From Austwickia sp. (GTDB lineage Bacteria > Actinomycetota > Actinomycetes > Actinomycetales > Dermatophilaceae), in the NCBI GenBank assembly GCA_016699675.1, contig CP064985.1, positions 186,001 to 250,000 of the forward strand: a stretch of DNA of 64,000 nucleotides, written 5' to 3'. The position numbers and the translations under genes are program-made. The notes beneath the pieces are model-generated. The model searched no databases and was not told the origin of the DNA. It worked only from the letters and a program-made list of their open reading frames with translations. Below are positions 1 through 8,453 of this stretch, one piece after another (positions within the stretch are counted from its first letter, which is position 1; every line of letters starts with the position of its first letter).

Positions 1-213
1 ACGACGCAGTCCTCCCAGGACATCGCCGAGCAGGTGCGGGCCGCCCAGGAGGCGGCGCGGGCCGCGGGGGCGGCCATTTCGGCGATCACCGCCGCGATCC
101 AGGAGATCGACACGCAGATCGGGCAGGTGCGCGCCCGCGTCGACGGGGCCGACGGGCTGGAACCGCTCGGGGACCGGCTGGAGCACCAGGTGGCCCGCCT
201 CACCGACGGCTGA
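1..213 (+). CDS. Methyl-accepting chemotaxis protein, C-terminal end (partial)
   Basis: The window opens inside a reading frame that runs to a TGA at 211-213, giving 70 residues with no start. It is a helical, Ala/Gln/Glu-rich segment (TTQSSQDIAEQVRAAQEAA) of the kind found in the cytoplasmic coiled-coil of chemoreceptors. It aligns well with the end of the chemoreceptor at 8454-9317 ([19 protein letters not shown]), including a shared R/D-rich tail ending in VARL or VARF. The two are therefore close paralogues. The signalling hairpin itself lies outside the window, so ligand and topology cannot be judged. Confidence 0.8.
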   Translation, partial: TTQSSQDIAEQVRAAQEAARAAGAAISAITAAIQEIDTQIGQVRARVDGADGLEPLGDRLEHQVARLTDG

Positions 214-241
214 TCGCTCGCCCGAATCGTCCCGGCCGGGC

Positions 242-1222
242 TCAGCCGCGCAGTCCTCGGTGCGTCCCCACGTCGCGCGCCGCGGCCTCCGCCGCGAGCG
301 CCACGGCCACCACCTCCTGCTCCGAGGCGGCCACGGCCGCCGCGGCCGCGGCATCCAGGCGCAGCGCCGCCCCGCCCACATCGGGGCCGGTCAGCACGGC
401 ATCGGTCACCGGATCCTCCTCCAGCACGACACCGGGGCAGGTGGCGAGGAGCCGGGCCGCCTGCTCGGTGCCGAGGGCGTGCAGCGCGGCGGCGGACAGG
501 AACGGTACGCCGAGCTCGGTGGCCAACCGCTCCCCCGCGACGGTGCTTGCTGCCGGCAGCACCACGACCGGACGGGCCCGCAGCGGGACCGCGAACGGCC
601 GCGCGGGCCACTCCGGGGCCGTCACCCCGTACGTCACGTGGTCGCGCCACGCGTGGCTGCCGGTGCCGTCGGGAAGCCACAGGTAGGCCGGCCAGGCGCC
701 GCGCCGCGTGAAGCCCAGCGAGCGCACCAGACCCGCCGAGCGGGTGTTCCCGGGCTGCACCGACGCCTCGACGCGGTGCAGGCCCATGCCCCGCGGCTCC
801 GGGGCGAGGATCAGGTCGACCACCAGGCGCAGGCCCTCGGCGAAGAGCCCCCGCCCGGCGTACGGGTCGTAGGCGTCGTACCCCAGCGTCCCGGCGAGCG
901 CCCGGCCCCGGACGACGTTGGTGACATTGACCCGCCCGACGATGTCGTGGTTGGCGAGGGGCTCCAGGGCGTGCACGATGAACGTGCGGTGGCCGCTCGA
1001 CTGGAATCGCAGGTGCCGTTCGAGATCGCCGGGGTCGACGGGGTTCCACTGCGCGAGCCGGTCGCGCGAGGCGAGGACGGCGTGCCGGTAGGGCACCAGG
1101 TCGGCCTTGGTCACGGGGGCGACCCGGACCCGCCGACCCCGCGCGGTCAGGGGCTCCGCCTCGGGGTCGGGCCTCAGGTGCGCCCCCTCCGGCGGGGGCG
1201 CCATCGCGGGTGGGGTCGTCAC
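242..1222 (-). CDS. GNAT N-acetyltransferase (RimJ/RimL-like) with an unusual C-terminal extension
   Basis: This 326-residue protein probably transfers an acetyl group from acetyl-CoA to an amine; the acceptor is unknown. Residues about 25-200 look like the RimJ/RimL branch of the GNAT fold, with a GxVNV strand and a late motif NTRSAGLVRSLGF typical of the CoA-binding helix. The last 115 or so residues are not part of that fold. They read like a P-loop kinase strand and helix (RPVVVLPAASTVAGERLATEL) without the glycine/lysine loop. I chose the GTG at 1222 because it overlaps the TGA of the upstream amidohydrolase (GTGA), which implies translational coupling and one operon. Domain assignment is by motif reading; the tail has no assigned function. 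Confidence 0.75.
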   Translation of the reverse strand: MTTPPAMAPPPEGAHLRPDPEAEPLTARGRRVRVAPVTKADLVPYRHAVLASRDRLAQWNPVDPGDLERHLRFQSSGHRTFIVHALEPLANHDIVGRVNVTNVVRGRALAGTLGYDAYDPYAGRGLFAEGLRLVVDLILAPEPRGMGLHRVEASVQPGNTRSAGLVRSLGFTRRGAWPAYLWLPDGTGSHAWRDHVTYGVTAPEWPARPFAVPLRARPVVVLPAASTVAGERLATELGVPFLSAAALHALGTEQAARLLATCPGVVLEEDPVTDAVLTGPDVGGAALRLDAAAAAAVAASEQEVVAVALAAEAAARDVGTHRGLRG

Positions 1223-2313
1223 CGCACCGCCTTGCCGCGCAACACGATCCGGTGCGGGCGCACCAGCATGCGCAGGTCCTCGCGCGGGTCGTCGAGGTAC
1301 ACCACGAAGTCCGCCTCCGCGCCCTCCGCCAGCCCGGGGCGGCCAAGCCACTCCCGGGCCCCCCAGGTCGCCGCCGCCAGCGCGCCGGCGGCCCCGAGTG
1401 CCGTCTTGCCCAGCTCGATGACCTCCAGCGCGATGAGGCCGTGCGGCAGCTGGCCGCCGGAGTCGGTGCCGGCAAAGATCGGCACGCCGGCCTCGGCAGC
1501 CGCGCTGATCGTGTCGTACCGGCGCCGGTGCAGGTCGAGCATGTGCCCCGCGTACCCGGGGAACTTCTTGCGGCCCGCCGCGGCGAACTTCGGGAAGTTG
1601 TCGATGTTGATCAGGGTGGGCACGATCGCGATCTGCTGGGTCGCGAAGGCGTCGATCGTGTCCTCCACCAGGCCGCTGGCGTGCTCGATGCAGTCGGTCC
1701 CGGCCGCGGCGAAGTCCACCAGCGACTGCTCGCCGAAGCAGTGCGCGGTCACCCGGGCATCCTCCTCGTGGGCGGCCGCGATGGCCTGGGTGAGGACGTC
1801 CACCGGCCAACACGGCGCCAGGTCGCCGCGGCCCCGGTCGATCCAGTCGCCGACGAGCTTCACCCAGCCGTCGCCGGCCCGCGCCTCCCGGCGTACGAAC
1901 TCGACGAGCTGGTCCGGCTCGACCTCGTGGGCGACCCCCGGGATGTAGCGCTTCGTGCGCGCGATGTGCCGCCCGGCGCGGATGAGCCGCGACAGGTCCT
2001 CGCGGTCCTGCACCCAGCGGTTGTCGACCGGCGATCCCGCGTCGCGGATCAGCAGGGCGCCGGCGTCGCGGTTCGCGTAGCCCTGCGCCACGGCCCGCTC
2101 CGGCTCGACCGGCCCGCCGGGGCCGAGCCCGATGTGGGCGTGGGCGTCGACCATGCCCGGGATGACGTGGCCGTGGACGGTCTCCACCTCGGCCGCCGAG
2201 CCGGGCCCGGGCCCGGTGAAACTGATCCGGCCGTCGATGACCCACAGCTCGTCCCGGGTCTCCTCCGGCCCGACGTGCACTTGACCGACGACATGCAGGA
2301 TGGGCGCGCTCAT
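1219..2313 (-). CDS. Metal-dependent amidohydrolase
   Basis: A 364-residue member of the amidohydrolase superfamily, close in look to imidazolonepropionase-like hydrolases. These are cytosolic enzymes that hydrolyse C-N bonds using one or two metal ions. The metal motif VDAHAHIGLG sits at residues 55-64 (His58, His60). A lysine that could be the bridging ligand follows in GWVKLVGDW, then two histidine strands (VTAHCFGE and CIEHASG) and the late aspartate in FAGTDSG. The ATG at 2313 gives a normal N-terminal beta-strand; longer in-frame starts add only low-complexity residues. It is the first gene of a two-gene operon with the acetyltransferase. The substrate cannot be named from sequence. Confidence 0.85.
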   Translation of the reverse strand: MSAPILHVVGQVHVGPEETRDELWVIDGRISFTGPGPGSAAEVETVHGHVIPGMVDAHAHIGLGPGGPVEPERAVAQGYANRDAGALLIRDAGSPVDNRWVQDREDLSRLIRAGRHIARTKRYIPGVAHEVEPDQLVEFVRREARAGDGWVKLVGDWIDRGRGDLAPCWPVDVLTQAIAAAHEEDARVTAHCFGEQSLVDFAAAGTDCIEHASGLVEDTIDAFATQQIAIVPTLINIDNFPKFAAAGRKKFPGYAGHMLDLHRRRYDTISAAAEAGVPIFAGTDSGGQLPHGLIALEVIELGKTALGAAGALAAATWGAREWLGRPGLAEGAEADFVVYLDDPREDLRMLVRPHRIVLRGKAVR

Positions 2314-2377
2314 AGCGGCGAACCTACCGGCTGCGCCCCGCCGGTAACGTCCCGGATCGAGCCGGGAATGAGGGGGC

Positions 2378-2950
2378 ATGACGACGGAGCACGGCCGCGA
2401 TCTGGGCTGGTTCGAGCGGCTCTTCCGCGAGACGCAGCAGCCGCTACGCCGTACGCCGCCTGCCGCTCGACGACGTCGACGACCTGGTCGCCGAGGTCTA
2501 CGCCACCGCCTGGCAACGCCGCGAGATCACTCCCGAGCCGGAGCTGCCCTGGCTGTACCGCACGGCCGCGCACCATCTCGCCCACACCCGGCGCTCGGAC
2601 CGGCGGCGCACCCGTCTGGCCGCGCGGCTGGCGTCGGCCGGCGAGCCCGAGACCACCCCTGCCGTCGACGTCGCCGAGGTGGACCCGGCCGTCGCCGCCG
2701 TCCTGGCGGCCCTGCCCGCGGCGGACGCGGAGATCCTGCGGCTCGCCGCGTGGGAGGAGCTGTCCCCCACCGAGATCGCCTACGTGCAGGGTGTACGGCG
2801 GGGGCGGCGCGCGTCCGGCTACACCGAGCCCGCCGCCGCGCCGCCGCCCTGCTGGCCGACCACGACGCGGCCACTCCCGGCGAGCGCACGCTGTCCGCGA
2901 CCGCCCACGTCCGCCCCACTCCCGTGCCGACTGAGGAGTTCTCATGCTGA
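2378..2950 (+). pseudogene. ECF-type RNA polymerase sigma factor, disrupted by two frameshifts
   Basis: The ATG at 2378 begins an ECF sigma N-terminus (GWFERLFRETQQ), but the region 2 helix continues in another frame from about 2442 (RYAVRRLPLDDVDDLVAEVY), through PWLYRTAAHHLAHTRR and the region 4 start LAAWEELSPTEIAYVQG. From about 2800 the frame returns to the first one for the recognition helix (AGAARVRLHRARRRAAALL) and ends at TGA 2948-2950. Two compensating indels therefore bracket the middle of the gene. The last TGA overlaps the ATG of the next gene (2944), the usual coupling between such sigma factors and their partner protein, so the outer frame is the original one. Either the gene is dead or the two sites (about 2441, and near the G-run at about 2800) are sequence errors. 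Confidence 0.75.
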
Positions 2951-4065
2951 ACCGCCGACCCGGCCCGCCATCTGCCCGGCTCCGAACCGCCGACCCGGCC
3001 CGCCATCTGCCCGGCTACGACGAGGCCTCCTCGGCCGCGCTGATCGCCGCCGCCACCGACCCCCGCGCCCCGCGTGCGTGGCCCGCGCCCGCCAACCGGC
3101 GTGGCCTGCGGCGCGGCGTCACGCTCGGCCTCGCGGCGGCGGGCACCGCCGTTGCCCTCACGCTCGGCCCCGCCCTCGTCGACGTCGTCACCGGCTCCAG
3201 CAGCGGCGCCGCACCCGCCGCCGCCCAGCTGTTGACCCGGGCGGCCGACATCTCGGTCAGCGACGACCCGGCCCGTCCCGAGCAGTGGTACCGGATCACG
3301 GCCCGCAACGTGGGCGTCACCACGGAGGCCGGCGACCGCGACGGCCAGCAGGTCCGAATCGGGTGGCGCACGAGCAGGCAGCGAACCGACTACGTAGCCG
3401 TCGACGGAGCTCGCCCCACGTACGTCGTCGAAGCCGCCACCGCCGACCCCGTGCAGGTCTTCGGCCCGGCAGCCACCGCTCCCGCCGAGTGGCGAACCCG
3501 TACCCCCGACGTGTGGACGTCCAACCTCGCCCCGATCGACATCCCCGCGAGCTGGCAGGCGCCGACGCCGTCCTGGCTCGCCGCATTGCCCCGCGATCCC
3601 GCGGCGCTGCGCGCCCGGATGTACGCCGACGCCGCGGGGCACGGCCCCTCGACCGACACCGAGGTGCTGGTCTTGGCCGCGGACGTGCTGCGGTCCGGGC
3701 TCGCGCCCAGCGAGCTGCGGGCCGTCCTGTACCGGGTGCTGCGCACCGTGCCCGGGGTGACGATCACCTCCGAGTCGGCCACGCTCGACGGCCGCACGGG
3801 GGTGGGCATCGGCCGCTCCGAGGATCGGAACGGCCTGCGTCAGGAGATCGTCATCGACCCGGCCACCGGGCAGGTCATCGGCGAGCGCACCCTGGTCACC
3901 CGGCAGACCGCCGACCTGCCGCTCCCGGTCGGGACCGTGTTCCACGAGGACGCGCTGACGCGCGCGGTGGTCGATGCGATCCCGGCCGACGTCATGGCCA
4001 CCGCGCGGCGCGACGACTGCGCGGTCGATGAGCACGGGGGCGTCAGCTGCCGCATGCCGCAGTGA
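2944..4065 (+). CDS. CU044_5270-family membrane protein (likely partner of the ECF sigma factor)
   Basis: A 373-residue protein with a short cytosolic N-terminus, one membrane segment (about residues 60-80, LGLAAAGTAVALTLGPALV) and a large outer domain. It matches the layout of the CU044_5270 family, whose members commonly sit downstream of ECF sigma genes in actinobacteria and are thought to act as anti-sigma or accessory factors. The outer part carries the family's QWYRITARNVG and GRTGVGI style strands. The start overlaps the sigma stop. The first codons fall in a 35-bp tandem duplication, and the frame from ATG 2944 only joins the body of the protein because of that extra 35 bp. The original start is therefore uncertain. 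Confidence 0.7.
   Translation: MLNRRPGPPSARLRTADPARHLPGYDEASSAALIAAATDPRAPRAWPAPANRRGLRRGVTLGLAAAGTAVALTLGPALVDVVTGSSSGAAPAAAQLLTRAADISVSDDPARPEQWYRITARNVGVTTEAGDRDGQQVRIGWRTSRQRTDYVAVDGARPTYVVEAATADPVQVFGPAATAPAEWRTRTPDVWTSNLAPIDIPASWQAPTPSWLAALPRDPAALRARMYADAAGHGPSTDTEVLVLAADVLRSGLAPSELRAVLYRVLRTVPGVTITSESATLDGRTGVGIGRSEDRNGLRQEIVIDPATGQVIGERTLVTRQTADLPLPVGTVFHEDALTRAVVDAIPADVMATARRDDCAVDEHGGVSCRMPQ
2950..3019 (+). repeat. 35-bp tandem duplication at the start of the CU044_5270-family gene
   Basis: Positions 2950-2984 and 2985-3019 are the same 35 bases (beginning aaccgccgacccggcccgcc) with one mismatch near the end. Because 35 is not a multiple of three, the duplication shifts the reading frame. 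It links ATG 2944 to the open frame of the membrane protein. Confidence 0.9.
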
Positions 4066-4079
4066 GCCGGGCACCACGC

Positions 4080-4123
4080 CGGCGGGTGCCGGGTGCGCCG
4101 GGTGCCGGGTGGCGGGTGCCGGG
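4080..4123 (+). repeat. Low-complexity gggtgccg repeats between two genes
   Basis: The 254-base gap between the membrane protein and the lyase gene contains several copies of a gggtgccggg word in about 44 bases, followed by a short hairpin (ccggg acacagtg cccgg) near 4118-4136. It could be a weak terminator. I see no convincing promoter in the rest of the gap apart from the ribosome binding site next to the lyase gene. Confidence 0.5.
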
Positions 4124-4319
4124 ACACAGTGCCCGGTCGACTCGGCGTACCGCCGCGACGCACTGGACAACCTGCGGACGGCGACCTGCGACGATGCGCA
4201 TCGCTGACCAGTCGAAGGACTTCGGTCCCGCGTCGCCGCCGCCGCACCGCCCTAGCCTGACGCACGGCGCCGGCCGCGGAGTCGCGCGCCGAGGCGCGCG
4301 CGAGGAGGCGGACGAAGTC

Positions 4320-5768
4320 ATGGCCCAGGTGAGGTTCAGCTCGGGAGAACGCATTCCCCTGGAGATGCACAAGGTGCGGATCGTGCAGAAGCTCACCCTG
4401 CGGCCCATCGAGGACCGGCTGCGGGCCATCGCCGACGCGGGCAACAACACCTTCCTGCTGGCCAACGCCGACGTCTTCCTCGACATGCTCACCGACTCCG
4501 GCGTCAACGCGATGAGTGACCGTCAGCAGGCGGCGATGCTCGTGGCCGACGACAGCTACGCGGGCTCGGCGACCTACACCCGGCTGGCCGACAAGCTGCG
4601 CGAGGTCTTCGGGATGCCGTACTTCCTGCCCGCCCACCAGGGCCGCGCCTGCGAGCACCTGCTGGCCAAGACCCTGGTCACGGCCGGTTCGGTCGTGCCC
4701 ATGAACTACCACTTCACGACCACCAAGGCGCACATCACGATGGCCGGCGGGCGGGTCGAGGAGATCTACACCGACGAGGCCCTGCAGGTCACCTCGGACC
4801 ACCCGTTCAAGGGCAACATGGATCTCGGCAAGCTGCGTGCGCTGATCGAACAGCACGGGGTCGAGAACATCCCGTTCGTGCGGATGGAGGCTGGCACCAA
4901 CCTCATCGGCGGGCAGCCGCACTCGCTGGCCAACCTGCGGGAGGTCGCCGCCGTGTGCCGCGAGCACGGGATCCCGCTGGTGCTCGACGCCTCGCTGCTC
5001 TCCGACAACCTCTGGTTCATCAAGTCGCGCGAGGCCGAGTACGCCGACGCGAGCATCGCCGCCATCACCCGCGAGATCGCCGACCTGTGCGACATCGTCT
5101 ACTTCTCCGCGCGCAAGATCACTTGCGCCCGCGGCGGCGGGATCATGATCCGCGCCGAGGAGATGTACAAGCGGATGCGGGGGCTGGTGCCGCTGTACGA
5201 GGGCTTCCTGACGTACGGCGGGATGAGCGTGCGCGAGATGGAGGCCATGACCATCGGCCTCGACGAGCTGATGGACGAGGACAACATCTGCCAGGGCCCG
5301 CAGTTCATCGCGCACATGGTCGACGAGCTCGCCGACCGCGGCGTACCGGTCATCACCCCCGCCGGCGGCCTCGGCTGCCACGTGGACGCCTCGCGGTTCC
5401 TGGACCATGTGCCGCAGCAGGAGTACCTGGCGGGCGCCCTGGCCGCCGCCATCTATCTGTGCAGCGGCGTGCGCGGGATGGAGCGCGGCACGATGTCCGA
5501 ACAGCGGGAGGAGGACGGCACCGAACCGCTCGCGGAGATGGAGCTGGTGCGCCTGGCCATGCCGCGGCGCGTGTTCACGCTGAGCCAGGTCAGCTACGCC
5601 GTGGACCGGATCGCGTGGCTGTACTCCCAGCGGCACCTCATTGGCGGCCTGCGCTGGGTCGAGGAGCCCGAGGTGCTGCGGTTCTTCTACGGTCGCCTCG
5701 AGCCGATCGGCGACTGGCAGCAGGAGCTGGTGGCCCGGTTCCGGGCGGACTTCGGCGACTCACTCTGA
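4320..5768 (+). CDS. tpl: Tyrosine phenol-lyase (beta-tyrosinase)
   Basis: A 482-residue PLP enzyme of the beta-eliminating lyase family, which splits L-tyrosine to phenol, pyruvate and ammonia (tyrosine phenol-lyase) or L-tryptophan to indole (tryptophanase). Two positions known to separate the two favour the tyrosine enzyme. The segment GVRGMERGTMS has Met-Glu-Arg (Arg at about 389), where tryptophanase has Val-Glu-Ile. The C-terminal LRFFYGR has Phe (about 455), where tryptophanase has the His of its RHFTAK end. The PLP lysine lies in YFSARKITCARGGG. The ATG at 4320 follows a good aggagg site. It stands alone, with a strong terminator after it. Start, length and family are secure; substrate is inferred from the two residues. 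Confidence 0.85.
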   Translation: MAQVRFSSGERIPLEMHKVRIVQKLTLRPIEDRLRAIADAGNNTFLLANADVFLDMLTDSGVNAMSDRQQAAMLVADDSYAGSATYTRLADKLREVFGMPYFLPAHQGRACEHLLAKTLVTAGSVVPMNYHFTTTKAHITMAGGRVEEIYTDEALQVTSDHPFKGNMDLGKLRALIEQHGVENIPFVRMEAGTNLIGGQPHSLANLREVAAVCREHGIPLVLDASLLSDNLWFIKSREAEYADASIAAITREIADLCDIVYFSARKITCARGGGIMIRAEEMYKRMRGLVPLYEGFLTYGGMSVREMEAMTIGLDELMDEDNICQGPQFIAHMVDELADRGVPVITPAGGLGCHVDASRFLDHVPQQEYLAGALAAAIYLCSGVRGMERGTMSEQREEDGTEPLAEMELVRLAMPRRVFTLSQVSYAVDRIAWLYSQRHLIGGLRWVEEPEVLRFFYGRLEPIGDWQQELVARFRADFGDSL

Positions 5769-5792
5769 TTCAAGCTAAGTCGTACGACGCAC

Positions 5793-5824
5793 GCGGGCGG
5801 GGGTTCCGGAGAACCCCCGCCCGC
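5793..5824. terminator. Bidirectional terminator hairpin between tpl and phaC
   Basis: A perfect 14-bp stem (gcgggcgggggttc, 5793-5806, with gaacccccgcccgc, 5811-5824) and a four-base loop lie in the short gap between two converging genes. It could stop transcription from both sides. There is no strong T-run on either side. Confidence 0.75.
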
Positions 5825-5841
5825 GGTGCCGTCGGGCCGGA

Positions 5842-7512
5842 TCAGGCGGGCACCAGGTCCCGCACGTAGAACCCGGGGGCCTCGGCGAGCTCGGGGTGAG
5901 CCCCGTCGCCCAACTCGGCAGGGGCGTCCTTGAGGTCACCGCTGCGCGGCTTGCTCCACTCGACCCACTCGGTCCACCACGAGCCCATCTTCTTCGTGGA
6001 GCCGGCCTGCCACTCCTCGGCGTCCAGCGCGCCGGCGTCCGTGCCGACGAAGTAGCTGGCCTTGGGGTTGGTCGGCGGGTTGACCAGGCTGGCGATGTGG
6101 CCGGCGTTGCTCAGCACGTAGGTCACGTCGTCGCTGCCCACGAGCTGGGTGGTGCGGTAGGTGCCCTTCCACGGGGTCAGGTGGTCCGTGATGGCGCCCT
6201 GCACGAAGACCGGCACGTTGATGGTCGCCGCGTCGAACGGGCTGCCCGCGAACTCGCGGGCGCACGAGGACGCCAGCGGGTTGGTGTGGAAGATGTCGAG
6301 GAACTGCTTGTGCAGCTGGGCGGGAAGGCGGGTGCCGTCGGCGTTCCAGGCCAGGATGTCGAACGCGGGCGGGTCCTGGCCCATCAGGTAGTTGTTCACC
6401 CAGTAGTTCCACACCAGGTCGTTCGGCCGCAGCCAGGTGAACGCGCTCGCCATGCTCCGGGCCTGGAAGACGCCCTGCCGGTGCGAGGCCGCGCCCGCCA
6501 GCGCCATCGTCGGGCCCTGGCCGAAGGCCGCCATCGGGATCTGCCCGGCCCAGTCGAGCAGGGTGACGGCGAACGAGCCGTTGGCCACCACGTCCTTGTC
6601 GAGGTCGGCGAGGCGGTTCAGCGTGATCGCCTCCAGGATCCCGCCCGCGCAGAAGCCGACGAGGTTGACCTTCTGCGAACCGGTGATCTCGCGGACCTCG
6701 TCGATCGCCGAGATCAGCCGCTCCACGTAGTTGTCGATGCCCCAGTCGGCGTGCTCCTTGTCGGGGTTGCGCCAGCTGACGAGGAACATCTGCAGGCCCT
6801 GGCTCACGGCGTACTCCACGAAGCTGCGCCCGGGCGCCATGTCGAGGAAGTAGTAGCGCCCGATCGGCGGCGGCACGACGATGGTCGGCACCTCGTGGAC
6901 CTGGGCGGTGGTCGGCGTGTACTGGAGCAGCTCCGCGACCGGGTCCCGGGTGACGACGGCGCCGGGGGTGACGGCGAGGTCGACCCCGACCGTGAAGGCG
7001 TCCTTGCGCACCATCGACGGCATACCGCCGTTGTGCACGAGGTCGTCGATCCAGTTCTTGCCGCCCTCGACCAGCGACTTGCCGCCGGTCTCGAAGGCCC
7101 GCTTGAGGGCGGCCGGGTTGCCGAGGAGGTAGTTGGTCGGCGCGAGCGCGCTGGTGACGATGCCGGAGACGAACTTCACGGCCTGGGCGTGCCGGTAGTC
7201 CTTCTCCTCCAGACGGTCGGTCAGCTTGTCCACGGCGCGGGTGCCCGCGAGGTAGCCCTGCGCGATCGCGCGGTACGCCGGGTTGGTCTGCCACGTCGGG
7301 TCGGAGAACCGCTTGTCGCCGCGGTCGGGCGCGACCTCGGAGGCGCCGGTGCCGATCTTGAGCAGCTCCACCCAGAGGTCGACCACGTCGCGTCCCGCCG
7401 CGGGGGCCTCGGCGGCGACGGCGGTGGCGGCACCGTCCATGCCCGAGCGCAAGCCCGTCGCAACGCCGGTCACGGCGTCGCTCACCTTCTTCAGTGGGTT
7501 CAGATCCGGCAT
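5842..7512 (-). CDS. phaC: Polyhydroxyalkanoate synthase (PhaC)
   Basis: A 556-residue alpha/beta-hydrolase that polymerises hydroxyacyl-CoA into polyhydroxyalkanoate granules. The lipase-like box is GFCAGG at residues 286-291 with the catalytic Cys288. The other triad members appear as Asp in ITDHLTPWKG and His in SNAGHIASL. The family strand YYFLDMAPGRSFVEYA precedes the box. Single-chain length and this pattern fit class I or II synthases rather than the two-subunit types. The ATG at 7512 has a good site (gggaggc) just upstream; the frame stays open further upstream but only in arginine-rich, non-family sequence. No phasin, PhaA or PhaB gene is adjacent. The CoA-transferase pair at 52.2-53.6 kb is distant and any link is speculative. 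Confidence 0.92.
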   Translation of the reverse strand: MPDLNPLKKVSDAVTGVATGLRSGMDGAATAVAAEAPAAGRDVVDLWVELLKIGTGASEVAPDRGDKRFSDPTWQTNPAYRAIAQGYLAGTRAVDKLTDRLEEKDYRHAQAVKFVSGIVTSALAPTNYLLGNPAALKRAFETGGKSLVEGGKNWIDDLVHNGGMPSMVRKDAFTVGVDLAVTPGAVVTRDPVAELLQYTPTTAQVHEVPTIVVPPPIGRYYFLDMAPGRSFVEYAVSQGLQMFLVSWRNPDKEHADWGIDNYVERLISAIDEVREITGSQKVNLVGFCAGGILEAITLNRLADLDKDVVANGSFAVTLLDWAGQIPMAAFGQGPTMALAGAASHRQGVFQARSMASAFTWLRPNDLVWNYWVNNYLMGQDPPAFDILAWNADGTRLPAQLHKQFLDIFHTNPLASSCAREFAGSPFDAATINVPVFVQGAITDHLTPWKGTYRTTQLVGSDDVTYVLSNAGHIASLVNPPTNPKASYFVGTDAGALDAEEWQAGSTKKMGSWWTEWVEWSKPRSGDLKDAPAELGDGAHPELAEAPGFYVRDLVPA

Positions 7513-7795
7513 GGGGGCCTCCCTTGATGACAGGTGCGGCTCGGCCCGTGACCGACCCCGATGCCGAGGCAGCCGTGGGCATCCCCGCCGCGCGACGAAG
7601 GCAAGATTCTCATATCCGGCGGGGTGTCGGCCACGACGACGAGCCGGTAGCTTGGCCCGTCCCGACGGATCTGCTGGTCCGGGGCCCGCCGCACCCCTCA
7701 TCGAAAGTTCCACGCGGGGGAAGTTCCCTCAGGGTGGGACGTTTTCGGCCGACGGGGAGCAGACCGTTCGCCCTGCGCGGCCTCGAGGAGCCCCG
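7513..7795. other. Divergent gap between phaC and the PAS gene
   Basis: The 283 bases separate two divergent genes and must hold both promoters. The only AT-richer patch is near 7605-7618 (aagattctcatatcc), a plausible minus-10 zone, but no hexamer pair is clear enough to call. A gaggag ribosome site sits at 7785-7790 for the PAS gene. Confidence 0.4.
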
Positions 7796-8278
7796 TTGAC
7801 ACTTGCCACCCCCACCGGTCGAGCCCGCACCTTCGCGCCGGACGAATTGATCGTGTCGAAGACCGACCTCAAGGGCCGGATCACGTACGCCAACGACGTC
7901 TTTCTGCGGGTTTCGGGGTTCGAGCTCGATGAGTTGATCGGCCAGCCGCACAACGTGATTCGCCACCCGGAGATGCCGCGCGGCGTGTTCCGGCTGTTGT
8001 GGCAGCAGCTGCAGGCGGGCAAGGAGATCTTCGCCTTCATCAACAACCTGGCCAAGAACGGCGACCACTACTGGGTGCTGGCCCACGTGACCCCCACCTT
8101 CGACGGCGCCGGGAAGATCATCGGCTACCACTCCAACCGCCGCGTGCCGTCGGCAGCGGGGGTGGCCAAGGCGACGGAGGCCTACCGCCCCCTCTTGGCG
8201 GAGGAGCGTCGCCACCCCAAGGCGGCCGAGGCCGCGGAGGCGTCGTTGCGCCTGCTGGAGTCCACGTTGGCGGCGTAG
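7796..8278 (+). CDS. PAS-domain sensor protein (aerotaxis type), probably cut short by an amber stop
   Basis: A 160-residue protein made of a single PAS domain of the aerotaxis-receptor kind. The lines [32 protein letters not shown] and [20 protein letters not shown] are typical of PAS domains that bind flavin or other cofactors to sense redox state. The TTG at 7796 is chosen because a gaggag site lies five bases upstream. After the TAG at 8276-8278 the same frame continues as [19 protein letters not shown] to a TGA at 8336-8338, which looks like the normal C-terminus. One A-to-T change (AAG to TAG) would explain the stop. The chemoreceptor follows immediately, so the two likely form one sensory module. 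Confidence 0.75.
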   Translation: MTLATPTGRARTFAPDELIVSKTDLKGRITYANDVFLRVSGFELDELIGQPHNVIRHPEMPRGVFRLLWQQLQAGKEIFAFINNLAKNGDHYWVLAHVTPTFDGAGKIIGYHSNRRVPSAAGVAKATEAYRPLLAEERRHPKAAEAAEASLRLLESTLAA

Positions 8279-8453
8279 GGCACGACGTACGACGAGTACA
8301 TCTGGTCGCTCATCGACCTCGGACGAAAGGCGGCCTGACCGTGGGGCTACGCACGCGCTTGACCGGTCTTCGGGCGGCAGCCCGCTCCCGCGCGGCGAGG
8401 CCCGAGAGCCGCAGGGCGCCTCGCTCGACGCCTGCATCGCGCACGTCAGCGAC

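Noticed and set aside
4320..5768. Calling this gene tryptophanase
   Set aside because: The Arg in MERGT and the Phe in LRFFY are the tyrosine phenol-lyase residues; tryptophanase has Ile and His at these sites.
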